Positions 45,260 to 57,250 of a stretch of DNA of 64,000 nucleotides are shown one piece after another. Every line of letters starts with the position of its first letter. The stretch's first letter is position 1. This DNA comes from Phragmites australis. Taxonomy: Eukaryota > Streptophyta > Magnoliopsida > Poales > Poaceae. The stretch lies in the NCBI RefSeq assembly GCF_958298935.1, contig NC_084943.1, positions 19,957,001 through 20,021,000 on the forward strand. The letters are read 5' to 3'. Under the pieces are notes generated by a model, which was not told the origin of the DNA, made no database searches, and was given only the letters and a program-made list of their open reading frames with translations. Both the position numbers and the translations under genes were made by a program.

Positions 45260-48107
45260 GTTTGTTCTGTGGAGCTAATAGAGATTTTATGGCATAATAA
45301 TATATTGATTTTGTGCCAATATTTTTCATGATCAACTGAACCTGAATAGGTGGTAACACACGATACATTCTTCGACCAAGGCAATCTGAGTAATTTTGGA
45401 TGACGTGGGTTGTGAATCAGTTACCTATATATTGTATCATCATTTTCACTATATTTATACAAGGATCTAAATGGATGGTATTTTATTACTATGTGCTTTG
45501 CAGATGTCTAGACTTTTTAACTCACATTTTCATCTTATCCGTAAGAATTTAAAAGTTGTGTTCTGCGTTTGAATGTTGCAGTGGCTGTCTGGTTGGCTGA
45601 TCAAATGATACTAAGTTTGGAAAATGACGGATTAGGACTCTGGAGGGAGTTGTGGAGATAGGTTTCCATATTTTGTTGAAGAAATAATGTTTTCATCTAA
45701 AAAAGATAATATACAATCATTCTGTGTAGGGTGTTAGGGAAGGTTGGGTAGAAGGATTAAGAAGGATAAGCCTGAACAGTTAGGATTGCAATTTGCGTAT
45801 GTTCAACTTAGCCGATGAGAATTATGTTGTTTATTTATGATATCATATCGTACCAGGTGAGTTATTAAAGGAGTCAACAATATTATCATATACAAATTTT
45901 TCACTCCCGTTACACACACAAGTATTCAACTATAGAGGTTAAATGTCTCTTAGGGGTTGAAACCATAGTATCATTATTTCATTATCTAAAAGATCCAGAT
46001 TATCGATTGGGAAATTATGTGTTTATGCTGTTGATTACATATTTCTTCCCCATCTACTGTCGCTGTCAGAGTCAAGTTGTTGGTCGCACCCAAGTACTCT
46101 GCTACTGAGTCTAGAGGAGTCACAAGAGGTGAGAAAGGAAATAAATTTTATAGGAAACGATCATATAAAAGATCTTATTCCCTGTGATTACATATGTTCA
46201 CCTCCTCTTTCTCCTCTTCAATCTAACTGTCGAATCACACAACGAATGATATAGATAAAATCTCACGAAAATCTTTTAAAATATAGTTTTATAAAATTTG
46301 CTTTTGGTGAGAAGAGCACGAGCAGAGAACATGGGCGGTCTTATCCGGGTCTTTTAGCTGGATCAGCTCATCCGGTACTAGAGGAAATATTCTTTTCAAT
46401 TGGACGACTCTACTAACCAAACACTACAAGACTAAAACTTGTACGGGAGATCCCATCCATCTTCTACCGTAAACAAAAGCACACCCCTGTACGCGCCGCC
46501 GCTTTATGCCTGCCTTGCTTTCGGTCGGCGAGCTCACGAGGATCACGCCGCGTCCCTCGTCGCTGGTTTCATGGCCGGGCCGGCACGCGTGAGATCGGCA
46601 GATCCACCGATTGACCAGGCACGCCCTGCTGGCGCGTGCCACGTCACGCGACTACCGCTGCTGGATTGGGTAAGCCGTGCGACACCATCACATCATCCTT
46701 GTCACGCACGCGTCGTCGACTTTTCTTTCCGCGCCCCAGTAGCCAGCACAGTGCACGCAGAGTGCCTTCATTTTTTCAACGGGCGAACAGAAACCAGCGG
46801 AATGATCGCAACAGGCGAGAAGACAACGAGGCTAACACGCGTCCAACACTCGAATGGTACTCTTCAGCTGGCACCCATTTCGTTGCAAACAGTCGCCGAC
46901 GCAACAGAATCACGAAGTGAGGATGATCTTTTTCTTCTTTCTTCTCCACATCATCTCTCACGTTTTCTCTTTCTTCTATTAAAAAATAAAAAGCTTAAAG
47001 ACGAGAGTGACAGCCGGTAGCAGGGCATGAGCCCCTCCGCTCTATCTTCTTGGCTTCTTGAAAAGTAAATTTTATAAAATTATATTTAGAAAAAAAAATT
47101 AAAATTTTATTAACACTATTTATCTCGTGATTTAATAACTAGATTGAAAAATAAAAATAAAATATACACGTATCACCATAAAAAAAAATCTTTTGTATGA
47201 TATACTACTATAAAATTTATTTCTCTTCCTTACCCCTCCACCCCTAAGATCCGCCGCTATAGCTCATGACACTCGTCTAGTTGCGACATATCTAATCTTA
47301 AATTTTATAGAAATTACCTATCTCATACCACTCGATAAATACTCGATTTTCTTCACCTGTTTGGCCCGCGCCCTGTCTCCTTGACCCACCAACGCTGCAT
47401 CCCTCTCATCACCTGGACCATCACTATGCTCACCTTTGGACTGCTGTGCAAGGAGATACACATCGACGAGTACCAAGACGGCAGTAAGGATGAGAACACT
47501 TAGCCCACTATATTATTTATTGTAAATGATATGCTCTCGTTACCACGCACGTATATTAAACTGGTCCTAAAAAAGAATAGAGCCAGCTTCAGTTAGTCAT
47601 AGGTACAGAAATAAGTTGAGACCACCCAAGCAGAAGTATCCTTCGACGTCGCCGTTGTGCTTTATTAATAATAATACGTGTAATTCCTCCTTATATGTCG
47701 TTCATTCTTTTTCTAATCCTGAAGAAATCTCTCCGTCTATTTTTTTTAAAAAAAATGAAAGATCTTGAGCCCGAATTTTTTCCATAGAAACGGAACGGAA
47801 AACTCCTTACGAATTCGAGGAGAAGTTTGCTGGTCCGTTCGTACGTGAGCGTTGCGCGCTGTGGAAAATGAATCGAGTTCAAGATCTGGCAGCGTCGCAA
47901 GCGTACTCCGCAATGATGGCGCCATTAAGTCGCTCACGTGTCCCCACCTACCGCTCGCCACACCTGGCCATGGCGGTGGCCGGGCCAGCAGGTGTGCTTC
48001 GCTTTTTGGGCGCGCACGCCTCCACTGCTGACGCCGCCAGGTGGGCCGGCTATCTCCACGTCGGCGCCGTCCCCCCGTGACCCAGGCGGCCGCGGGACGT
48101 GTCCGCT
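45260..48107. other. Intergenic region between bZIP pseudogene and CASP-like gene
   Basis: The start is bZIP intron sequence (GTTTGTTCTG...). 45300-46430 is AT-rich with no gene. 46440-47040 is GC-richer and has overlapping frames on both strands (for example 46439-47020) that match nothing I know. 47040-47230 is an AT-rich, MITE-like stretch (AAATTTTATAAAATTATATTT). No RNA genes seen. Confidence 0.45.
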
Positions 48108-48117
48108 CTATATATAG
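48108..48117 (+). promoter_or_regulatory. TATA box of the CASP-like gene
   Basis: CTATATATAG about 60-70 bp upstream of the ATG at 48177, with a short GC-rich leader in between. Confidence 0.75.
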
Positions 48118-48176
48118 CATCGGAGAGAGGTCTCCGTCGGGCGAGCTGAGCTGAGAAGCCGGCGCCGAGGGGTACG

Positions 48177-48816
48177 ATGCCAACGACGCCGCTACAGAAC
48201 GGCGAGCGGGCGGAGGCGGTGGCGCAGCAGGGGAAGGCGGCGAGCCGGCTGGGCGCGCTGCTGCTGCTGCTCCGGCTGGCGGCACTGTGCTTCTCCGTGG
48301 CCGCGGCCGCGTTCGCGGCCACCGACGGCACCGCGCTCCGGCGCGCGCCGTTCCGGTTCCTGCTGGCAGCTGACGCCATCGTGGCGGTGTACTCGGCGTT
48401 CGAGGCCGGCGCCGCGGCGTGGGAGGTGGTGCGGGGCAGCACGCTGCTCCCGGAGGCCTTGCAGCTCTGGTTCGACTTCGGCCACGACCAGGTGACCAGT
48501 CAATGAAGGGTTCTTACTTGTAATCAACCAACGTGCTAGTTCCTCTCAATCATAGCACACGTGCACGCAGGGCTTTGGCTATATGGCGTTGGCGGCAGCG
48601 GCCGCCGCGGCGCGGGACGCGGGGGCGTGCGGCGGAGGAGGGGACTGGAGAAGCGGCGGCGGCGCGTCGTGCGTGCAGGCCCACGTCGCCGTGGGCCTCG
48701 GCTTCGCGGGGTTCGCGTCCCTCGCTCTGGCCGCGCTCGTCACCGGTTTCCGGCTCGCCTGCTTCCTCGCCACCGGGTCCCGGTTCGTGCCGCCACCCTC
48801 CTCGACGATGTATTGA
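48177..48816 (+). CDS. CASP-like membrane protein (CASPL4D-type)
   Basis: Two exons, 48177-48491 and 48571-48816, split in phase 0 after FDFGHDQ, give 186 aa. Four membrane spans are visible: about 24-49 ([20 protein letters not shown]), 58-82 ([20 protein letters not shown]), 105-122 ([18 protein letters not shown]) and 140-170 ([20 protein letters not shown]). The Arg in span 1 and the Asp in span 3 are the conserved residues of the CASP/MARVEL fold. [20 protein letters not shown] before the intron and [14 protein letters not shown] near the C-terminus mark the CASPL4D-like subgroup. CASP proteins build membrane scaffolds for Casparian strips, while CASP-like members act at plasma membranes in other cells. 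The role of this one is unknown. The 79-bp intron has GT-AG borders. Confidence 0.88.
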
Positions 48817-51309
48817 CCGACATTTTGGCAACGGGATAGGTCGCACCTGTGTATGCACGTACGTGCTTATGGATTATGATCCGAGAGGACAAGAGAGTTG
48901 CCTCGCCAGGCGTGCATGTAACATCTTTATTGCTAGCAGTAGGTAGTGTAGTACTGGTAAATCTGAGCGCTTGTAAGATCGATGTATGTGCGTGTGCACG
49001 GACGTGATGTTCTCCAGTAAGATGGGAGCTAGGATAAGAATGTGTGTGATAGCTATGTGGATCGATCGTGTACGAAAGCTGCTCGAAGGATGGATGTGGC
49101 GTTTGCGGATAGGCACGGAACCTGTGGCAAAGCTCAAGATGAGAGCTGAGCCGGCGGGTTCGATCCGTTCGTCCTGGCATCTTTGCATGGTGCGGGCACG
49201 TTGCCTGTGTGCGCGTGAACGTTTTCCAGGAGCGCGGCACGGCGAAGTCGGTCGTGGTCGTGGGCCGCGCGCGGTGCTCGAGCCGCGTCTTGTTCGAGCG
49301 GCGCGGGCGGCTGCTTTGGGCAGGGGCGGAGTGGCGACCAGGGCGCTTCTCCCGTGCCGCGCCTTGGCGTTCGAGCTGGGGACCTGGGCTGGGAGGGAGA
49401 CAGCCGGAGCTGGGCTTGTCACCTTGGGCAAGGCATAGCCAAGGCCTGATTCCGCCTGGCGCCTGCGCGGCCCGCACGTGATGAGCAAGCCATCTCTCTT
49501 GGGCTAAAGGTGAGCCTGAGCCTGGACAGTTTGGCTGCTTCGATCTATCGAGCCCGTAGCCCACTCCGAACGAAACACGCGCACTGGACTTTTCAACTAA
49601 GAAAACAAAACTGTTTTTGCCTCCCATAATTATCACGAAAATCTGATTTTCCTCCCTAAGTTTAATATCATTAACAGCTCCCCATACTAATAATACAGAT
49701 CGACCCGATTCCGCTCCAGTTTTGTCCACGCTAGCGCCACATCATCCATCCAAGTTGCCAGACATGTGGATTAGAAAAGAAAAAAATAGACCCACATGTC
49801 ATCCTCCCCTCCCATTCCGAGCCTGGTCAAAGATGTCTTCGCCCCTCTAAGCACGATGTTGTCGGCATCTTCACCCCTCCGTGCACGAGAGATTGAGCAG
49901 ATTGGAGTCATGTCTTCGTCCCTCTCTCTGGTATGCACGCCACTGTCCTCACCCCGCCCTTGCGACGTAGCCTCGCTCCCATTCTCTTTCTCCGCTGTGA
50001 GGTCCAGATTTTATAGGATCTAGACACCATTGACGGGATCTCACTCGGATTTTTTTTGCCGTAGCTGTTTGGGAACCAAGGGGATGAAAATCTCGAGAAA
50101 TAAGAATTGTCTAAAAAATTAAAAAATCAGAAAAATAATAATATGAGAAACAAGAAATTTTATTACATTCAAAAAACAAGGGAAATTTTATTACATAGCT
50201 AGTAGCAGCAACCAACAGAAAGAGGGCTCTATCACTGACTCGGAAGGATTCAATGCAGACACACAATTTCAGTAATCATCTGGATGTGACCAAATGACAA
50301 GTGTCTAATGCATGTTCTTGAAAGTGAAGCTGCATTTCTGCTAATTCGAATCCTGTGGCAACATGGCTACCGCTTTTCACCAACTAAAACCAAGACGTTC
50401 TTGAGAGGAGGATGGAAGCAAATTACAGGAATTTCTTGGTTCCTGTCGTCCGATGAGAAAGCCGTGTAAGCTTCAGGCTTGCTTCTGACAGACCGTGGAG
50501 ATCTCCCATGTGCCTTTCTCTCAAAGCCTGATCAAACACAACCTAAAACAAACAAACAATTCATCTTTTTAGGCAACCAGACAGTAATTCATGCAGTGAG
50601 AGACATTGGATATAAGTTGTTCCAGCATGTTCATACTTTGGATACATCGCGAGTTGCTGTGATCGCCTGTGCAGTCTGTGCAGCACACTTCAAGTCAGAG
50701 GAGTACACGGCAGCTGCCTCGACTTCTTTGGATAGGCGAGCATCGGGCGGAGGAGCACCTCATGCTGGATCCGGTGCTTCCGCTTCCACCAGCGGAGGTG
50801 GAGGACTAGGTCTTGCGGTGGGACTCCAGGACGGGGGTGTCCTCAACAACGAGCATCGTGAGGACGGACTCCTCGTCCCACCCCACTAGCGCGGCGATCC
50901 ATCATAACCACGGGCTGAGCAGACCAACACCGTCTTTGGGAGCTGCCGCCTACCGTTGCAGGGCAAATATAGGGATATCTGTCATCTTCCTCTCCTCTCT
51001 CTGGTGTAGAGGCGACCACCGTCGAGGTGGAGGTGGCGGCGGCCATCGTGACTCACGAGTCAAGGAGCGTCGCGGAGTTGAGAGCAAGTCACGAGCGATG
51101 CGGGGCAGAGAATCTCAACCTATTGTGATAGGGTGTGGTTCCTCTGTAAAAACAGAGCAAACCGGGATATGAGCTCCCTATCTTGTGCTTTCCAAAGGAG
51201 CTCCTAAGTTGCCTTGACGATTGCTCCTCTGTGAATACCCTCCCTTGAAAAAAATACTAAGATCCCAACAGAAAAAGCTTAAGTGCTTAATAGAGGAATT
51301 GTCAATGGG
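48817..51309. other. Intergenic region downstream of the CASP-like gene
   Basis: 48817-49040 is probably the 3' UTR. The GC-rich part 49100-49480 gives long open frames on both strands, with no family recognised. 49590-49830 resembles a degenerate grass repeat (AAATCTGATTTTCCTCCC...). 50460-51170 has frames rich in Gly/Arg/Ser that look like chance readings of GC-rich DNA. No convincing gene. Confidence 0.4.
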
Positions 51310-51312
51310 TTA

Positions 51313-52135
51313 GGCCAACTCCAACAATTCCCTTAAAATTTTATACTCTATAACACTATTGTAATATTCACTATCACTATTACAGCACTATTTTTTCTAA
51401 CCATCTCCAACAAATACTCTATAAATTAATCTTATCTTGTCTCCTATATTCTTTTTCCTTTAACCGTCCATTCTCATCCCTGCTCCTCCGTCATCCCTGC
51501 TCCTCCCTTCCTCATCCCTGCTCTCCGCTCTCCGTCCATCGGCTCACAGACGTCCTCGCCATCCTGGCATCTGCGCGCTCTCCCCAACTTGTCGCGTCCA
51601 CGGCCATGTCAAACGCCACCGAGAAGCAGGCCCAAAGGCCCCCCGCGGTCGTCGCGGACGCGGAGATCCAGAAGTAGTTCTCCTGCTTCGACGCGGACGG
51701 CGACGGCCGAATCTCCCCTTCCGAGCTAGCCGTGGTCTCGCGCGCCATCTCCCCGCCAGCCAGCTCCTCGCACGGGGCGCACGAGGTGGCCGCCATGATG
51801 GACGAGCTCGACACCGACCGTGATGACTTCGTGGACCTTGGCGAGTTCGCAGCCTTCCACGCCCATGCCCGCGGGGACGGCGAGCTTGAGGCCGAGCTGC
51901 GCGCTACCTTCGATGTGGACGGCGACGGATGCGTCCGCGTACAGTGTTGCGGCTCCAACGATTCGTCTGCAAAAAAGCCATCCATCTCTCCTTCCTTTGC
52001 CGCCACCTCATTCCTGTAGCACTTGATGCCGGCTCTGTTAGAGATGGTTGCTATTACTACAGTAGACCGCAAAGTACTATGTAGCTCTGGAATTTGTCGA
52101 TTTACTGATTCCGTTGGAGTTGGCCTTACACGGGA
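51313..52135. mobile_element. PIF/Harbinger-type inverted-repeat element carrying an EF-hand gene fragment
   Basis: The left end GGCCAACTCCAAC (51313) and right end GTTGGAGTTGGCC (ending 52135) are inverted copies, and both are flanked by TTA (51310-51312 and 52136-52138), the 3-bp target duplication of PIF/Harbinger/Tourist elements. The 823-bp interior has no transposase but contains about 340 bp of calmodulin-like coding sequence (51606-51945). It is therefore a Pack-type element, a non-autonomous transposon that has taken up host gene sequence. Its right end lies about 100 bp upstream of the probable importin-beta leader exon. Confidence 0.75.
51606..51945 (+). pseudogene. Calmodulin-like (CML) EF-hand fragment inside the PIF-type element
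   Basis: From ATG at 51606 the frame reads MSNATEKQAQRPPAVVADAE, then a TAG stop at 51675-51677 just before the first EF-hand. Beyond it are a complete EF-hand loop (FSCFDADGDGRISPSELA, with Asp at positions 1, 3, 5 and Glu at 12), a second loop (DELDTDRDDFVDLGEFAAF) and the start of a third (FDVDGDGCV), where homology ends near 51945. Full CML proteins have three or four EF-hands, so the C-terminal third is absent. GC-rich codon use contrasts with the AT-rich transposon arms around it. It most likely came from a CML gene elsewhere in the genome. A stop-free product of the EF part could start only at an internal ATG such as 51795. Confidence 0.8.
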
Positions 52136-52239
52136 ACAGAGCCCATTACCATCCCTAGCCTGTACCCCATCACGACCATCCGCGTCGGATCGGACGGTCC
52201 AGAAGCACTCCATCCCGTCCCACCAAAGATGCCCTTCTT

Positions 52240-53612
52240 TTCTTTTCCCCGCATTATTTGATTTCCTCGCCCTCCCCTCTCTCTCTCCGCCGCCGCCGCC
52301 GCCTTCCTCCCCCTCCACCCCCTCGCCGATCGGGCTCGCGGCCACGCCCACCCCGCCGCCGCCCGCTGCGGAAGCCGAAGCCTCCCCCTCCGTTCCCGGC
52401 CGTACGCCGCGGCTCGTCTCTGGGCTTCGAGCGATGTGAGTTGGAAGGCAAAACCCTAGACTCCGTAGTCGGATCTAGGGGCCGGTCTCGATCCGTCCCG
52501 GATCTCCGGTCGGATCTATCCTCTTGGTTTTCCTACCTGTTCGTGGTGTCTCGATCCGTTGATTGGTCGACGGCTGGTTGCTTGTTTGCTTGTGTCTGAG
52601 CTGTGCGCGATCGGTTCGGGCGTGTGTTGCTAGATCTGGGCTGGTTTATGGATTTAGATTCTCGGTTTGTGGGTTTGGAGTTGGAGGGTTCCGCGACTTC
52701 TCCGTGTGAGAGGTTAGATTCATGGGTGGGTAGTGGGTGATACGGTGGTCTTGTGTTGTTGAGGAGGGTTGTGTTGGACTTCGATGAATCTGATGCACAT
52801 GCGTTACCTTTCTGTGTAGTTGATTGATTCAAGTTAACTGACTCGTAAACTGCCGCATACTGTTTCTACCGTTATGTTGCCGTTCTATAAACTGCTTATG
52901 GCTTAGCTTGTAGTTTTGTTCATTCATGCTATCACTACCTATTTTAGTGAAAATCGAAGCTTACTACTAAAATTTAACCAGGGACCAATAATATTCTGAT
53001 TTGTATAGCTGTTCCACTTATGGTAGTTTCACTTTTAGCTGTAATTTCTGAATTGAATCTGTTGCGGGCCAAATTTGCTGCAATCAACTAATTTTTTGTG
53101 GCCACACATGTTTCCTTGCTTGCTCGATTACTCGAGCTTCATCCAGTGCTGGATACAGGCTATGAAGTTGACATGGTCTAACAATCTGAAACGTTGATTT
53201 TTGTATATTTGGATGAGCTGAATATGTTTCATGCTAAGCGGATTATGTTATTATGCTGCTATTTTATACATGGTCTTGTGGACCATATGTGATTACATGT
53301 CTACTGATGACTCGGGTTATAGGGATCATTCTTGTTCCTACATTTGGTTATTAGAGTAAGATTCCATCATTCCATCTTGATGTAGTTCGTTCCTTTTTTG
53401 TACGTATGTGGGTATGCTTACTAGTGAGATTGTTTTTGTGATTGCTATCATACTAAGCATGCAGTTTTTGTTCATTCTTTGTGACTGACACAATATATAT
53501 ATCGAGTATTAATAGCTCTATGGATCTGCATAATTTTTTTTTCATGATGCATATGGTTTTCATGTCACGAATACATGCATATATATCTGAGTTCCCCCTT
53601 ATATCTTCACAG
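52240..53612 (+). promoter_or_regulatory. Importin-beta 5' UTR exon and leader intron
   Basis: A CT-rich, GCC-repeat leader (about 52250-52435) ends at GAGCGAT|GTGAGT (donor GT at 52436). The acceptor TATCTTCACAG is at 53603-53612, seven bases before the start codon. This 1.18 kb leader intron in the 5' UTR is common in highly and constitutively expressed plant genes and may enhance expression. A telo-box-like AAACCCTAG lies just inside the intron near 52450. No TATA box is clear. Confidence 0.7.
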
Positions 53613-53619
53613 AGTCAAT

Positions 53620-56333
53620 ATGTCACTGGACATTACTCAAATTCTTTTAAGTGCGCAATCTGCGGATGGTGCGATTAGGAAGCATGCTGAAGAAAGCCTC
53701 AAGCAGTTCCAGGATCAAAACCTCCCAGGATTCTTTCTCTCCCTCTCAAGTGAGTTGGCCAATGAAGAGAAACCTGAGGAGAGCCGCAGGTTAGCTGGAT
53801 TGATCCTTAAGAATGCACTTGATGCAAAGGAGCAGCACAGGAAGAATGAGCTTTTCCAGAGATGGCTGGCACTGGATGCTGGTGTCAAGGTACAAATTAA
53901 AGGATTGCTGCTGCAAACTCTCTCATCACCTGTTGCAAGTGCCAGATCTACTGCTTCTCAAGTCATTGCGAAGGTTGCTGGTATCGAGATTCCTCAGAAG
54001 CAATGGCCCGAGCTTATAGGATCATTGCTCTCAAACATACATCAGGTCCAGCCAAACGTTAAGCAGGCTACACTAGAGACACTTGGCTATTTATGTGAGG
54101 AAGTTTCTCCAGAAGCTGTTGACCAAGACCAAGTCAATAAAATACTAACGGCTGTTGTTCAGGGTATGAATGCTTCTGAGGGGAACTCTGATGTGAGGCT
54201 TGCAGCTACACAGGCATTGTATAATGCATTGGGCTTTGCTCAGGTTAACTTCTCGAATGACATGGAGCGTGATTATATCATGAGAGTTGTTTGTGAAGCA
54301 ACACAGTCTCCGGAGGTGAAGATAAGGCAGGCCGCCTTTGAGTGTTTGGTGGCTATCTCATCTACTTATTATGATAAGCTAGCCACGTACATGCAGGACA
54401 TATTTAATATCACTGCAAAGGCTGTGAGGGGAGATGAGGAGTCAGTTGCACTTCAGGCTATTGAGTTCTGGAGTTCCGTATGTGATGAGGAAATTGACAT
54501 TCTGGATGACTACGGTAGTGAATTCACAGCTGATTCCGATGTCCCTTGCTACTATTTTATCAAGCAGGCTCTTCCTGCCTTAGTGCCCATGTTGTTGGAG
54601 ACTCTCCTCAAACAGGAGGAAGACCAAGACTTGGATGAAGGTGCTTGGAATCTTGCAATGGCTGGGGGAACTTGTTTGGGCCTGGTCGCAAGGACCGTCG
54701 GGGATGATATTGTTCCTCTCGTTATGCCTTTTGTGGAGGAAAACATAACAAAGTCGGATTGGAGGCAAAGAGAGGCTGCAACATATGCTTTTGGCTCTAT
54801 TTTGGAGGGCCCATCGGCTGATAAACTGGCTCCTCTTGTTAATGTTGCCTTGAACTTTTTGCTGGCTGCGTTGATGAAGGATCCAAGTAACCATGTAAAG
54901 GACACAACTGCCTGGACCCTTGGAAGAATCTTCGAGTTTCTTCATGGTTCAGCGCTTGAAACTCCTCCTATCATTACATCCGAGAACTGTCAGCAAATAC
55001 TTACTGTGCTGCTTCACAGCATGAAGGATGTCCCAAATGTAGCTGAAAAGGCATGTGGAGCACTCTATTTCCTTGCCCAAGGCTATGTTGATGCTGGATC
55101 TGCATCACCATTATCCCCTTTTTTTCAAGATATTGTTCAGAACCTTCTTATGGTTACTCACAGGGAGGATGCTGGAGAATCCAGGCTGCGCACTGCAGCT
55201 TATGAGACTCTAAATGAAGTTGTCAGGTTCTCCACTGAGGAGACAGCCCCTATTGTTATGCAGTTAGTACCCGTGATCATGATGGAACTCCATCAGACAC
55301 TTGAAGCTGAGAAGTTGTCAACTGATGAGAGGGAGAAGAGGAGCGAACTGCAGGGCCTTCTTTGTGGCTGCTTGCAGGTAATGATCCAAAAATTGGGAGG
55401 AATGGAGTCAACGAAGTACTCTTTCTTGCAGTATGCAGATCAGTTGATGGATCTGTTTTTGAGAGTTTTCGCCTGTCGAAATGCCACAGTGCATGAGGAG
55501 GCTATGCTTGCTATTGGTGCGTTGGCATATGCAGCTGGTCCAAACTTTGCAAAGTATATGGCACAGTTTTATCAATATTTGGAGATGGGACTTCAGAACT
55601 TTGAAGAGTATCAGGTATGTGCCATTACCGTGGGTGTTGTGGGTGACCTTTGCAGGGCACTGGAAGACAAAATTTTGCCCTTCTGCGATGGCATCATGAC
55701 CCAGCTTCTGAAGGACCTATCCAGTAACCAGTTGCACAGATCTGTAAAACCACCGATATTTTCGTGCTTTGGTGATATTGCACTGGCAATTGGGGAGAAC
55801 TTCGAAAAGTATTTGATCTATGCCATGCCTATGCTGCAAAGTGCCGCCGATCTGTCGGCACATGCCACTGCAGCTGATGATGAAATGCTCGATTACACCA
55901 ATCAGCTAAGGAATGGGATCTTGGAAGCCTACTCTGGTATTCTTCAAGGATTTAAGAGCTCACCTAAGACACAACTACTGATGCCGTATGCTCCGCATAT
56001 TCTTCAGTTCCTTGACACTATGTATAATGGAAAGGATATGTAAGTCCTCAAGCCCAAATTCTGATTTCCTACCTTCATGTATGAGTTATTAGGTTGTTGC
56101 CCTAATTAATTATAATATTATATCTTCTTTACAGGAATGATACTGTGATGAAGACTGCAATCGGTGTCTTGGGAGATCTGGCAGACACATTGGGTGTCCA
56201 TGCTGGTCCTTTGATCAATCAATCTACCTCAAGCCAGAAATTTTTAGAGGAATGCTTGGCTTCAGATGATCCTTTGGTCAAAGAATCAGCTGATTGGGCG
56301 AGGATAGCAATCAGCCGTGCAGTTTCGGGTTGA
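53620..56333 (+). CDS. KPNB1: Importin subunit beta-1
   Basis: Coding exons 53620-56039 and 56135-56333 join through AT|G (Met) to give 872 aa, the usual plant importin-beta length. The start MSLDITQILLSAQSADGAIR at 53620 was preferred over the upstream in-frame ATG at 53575, because that one lies inside the leader intron. The N-terminal importin-beta domain (about 22-103) contains ESRRLAGLILKNAL and binds Ran-GTP. HEAT repeats fill the rest. An acidic loop (KQEEDQDLDEGAWNLAMAGG, about 330-350) sits where importin-beta contacts the importin-alpha IBB and Ran. The C-terminus ends KESADWARIAISRAVSG. It carries importin-alpha/cargo complexes through nuclear pores. One exon encodes 92% of the protein. 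No disruption is seen, and the PIF-type element upstream ends before the leader. Confidence 0.95.
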
Positions 56334-57250
56334 TGTCATACTGATCTTGAGTCTGCACTTGCATCCATCTACATGTCATGTCTGGGTCTTTGATTGCATC
56401 ATGCCAGACCTGCTCTTTGGAGACGTCCTACATCCTTACAGCAGAGTCGAAGGGTCCTCACTAACTTGCATCAGTACATGTGTCAACCTGTCCTTTTCAC
56501 CTCCGCGGAAAAGAGGGTTAAGTTGGCCGCCTGCTAACTTTTGCTAAAGGCATCTGCAACCTTCATTTCTTATTGGAGGTGAGATGAGCTTCTATTGTTA
56601 CCTGACATGCTGACTTTTCCTCGGCATGGCGCACCTACGGTCTGTGGCTATCATTTTCCCCTGCATTCATCACATGCTTCAAACTTTGGTCGGATGGTCA
56701 CTTGGGACAAGGCCCAATTGCTTACTGCTCCAGTAAGCAAGAGCGGGCATGAACGCATTATCACAAGATTATTTTGTATTGCTCAGGGCGGCCAAGCCCA
56801 TTATGTCATACATACCCCTCCCCAGCTGGTAGCTTGTTTATTTTTCCTAGCATTTTCTTTCTTCACTTGCATTGTCTTGCATTTCATTATTGTCTGTTTT
56901 GTAAGAGTTCTTTTTGGGCAAAACTTCTGTCCGGTCCAGTCTGGTACGGCACGCCGTTGTACAAGTCCCCGCGTGCATCACTCAACCTCCAGGTTCTATC
57001 GGAGCAGCAAGAGTCTGTACTTTTTCTTTCTTTTTTTGGTTATTTTCTACATGCTGCTCGATTTCGGTTTCTCTGAAGCTGGGTGGTGAATGGTGATAAA
57101 ACAAACAGTTATAGGTCTTTGGAGTGGTTTTTGCGGGGGGCAGTTGGTCGGAGTTGGATTTGTTTATGAATTGTAATATTCTGTGGTGCTCTCCCCCCTG
57201 CTACCCAACATTGTCATATCATTTGTTGAGCATATGAGAATATGATGATG
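56334..57250 (+). other. Importin-beta 3' UTR and flank
   Basis: T-rich untranslated sequence with repeated TTTTTC and TTTCTTTC tracts (for example 57020-57050), and GAATTGTAATATTCTG near 57167. Open frames here (56595-57089) have no recognisable content. Confidence 0.45.

Noticed and set aside
48740..49729. Minus-strand open frame of 329 aa downstream of the CASP-like gene
   Set aside because: It overlaps the CASP-like second exon in antisense and lies in GC-rich DNA where several frames are open. It has no recognisable domain, and the composition gives no coding signal.
51512..52351. Minus-strand open frame of 279 aa across the PIF-type element and importin-beta leader
   Set aside because: Antisense to EF-hand coding sequence and CT-rich leader. 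It crosses a transposon boundary and contains low-complexity residues only.
53575..53619. Upstream in-frame ATG for importin-beta
   Set aside because: It lies before the TATCTTCACAG acceptor, inside the leader intron. The conserved N-terminus starts at MSLDITQ (53620).
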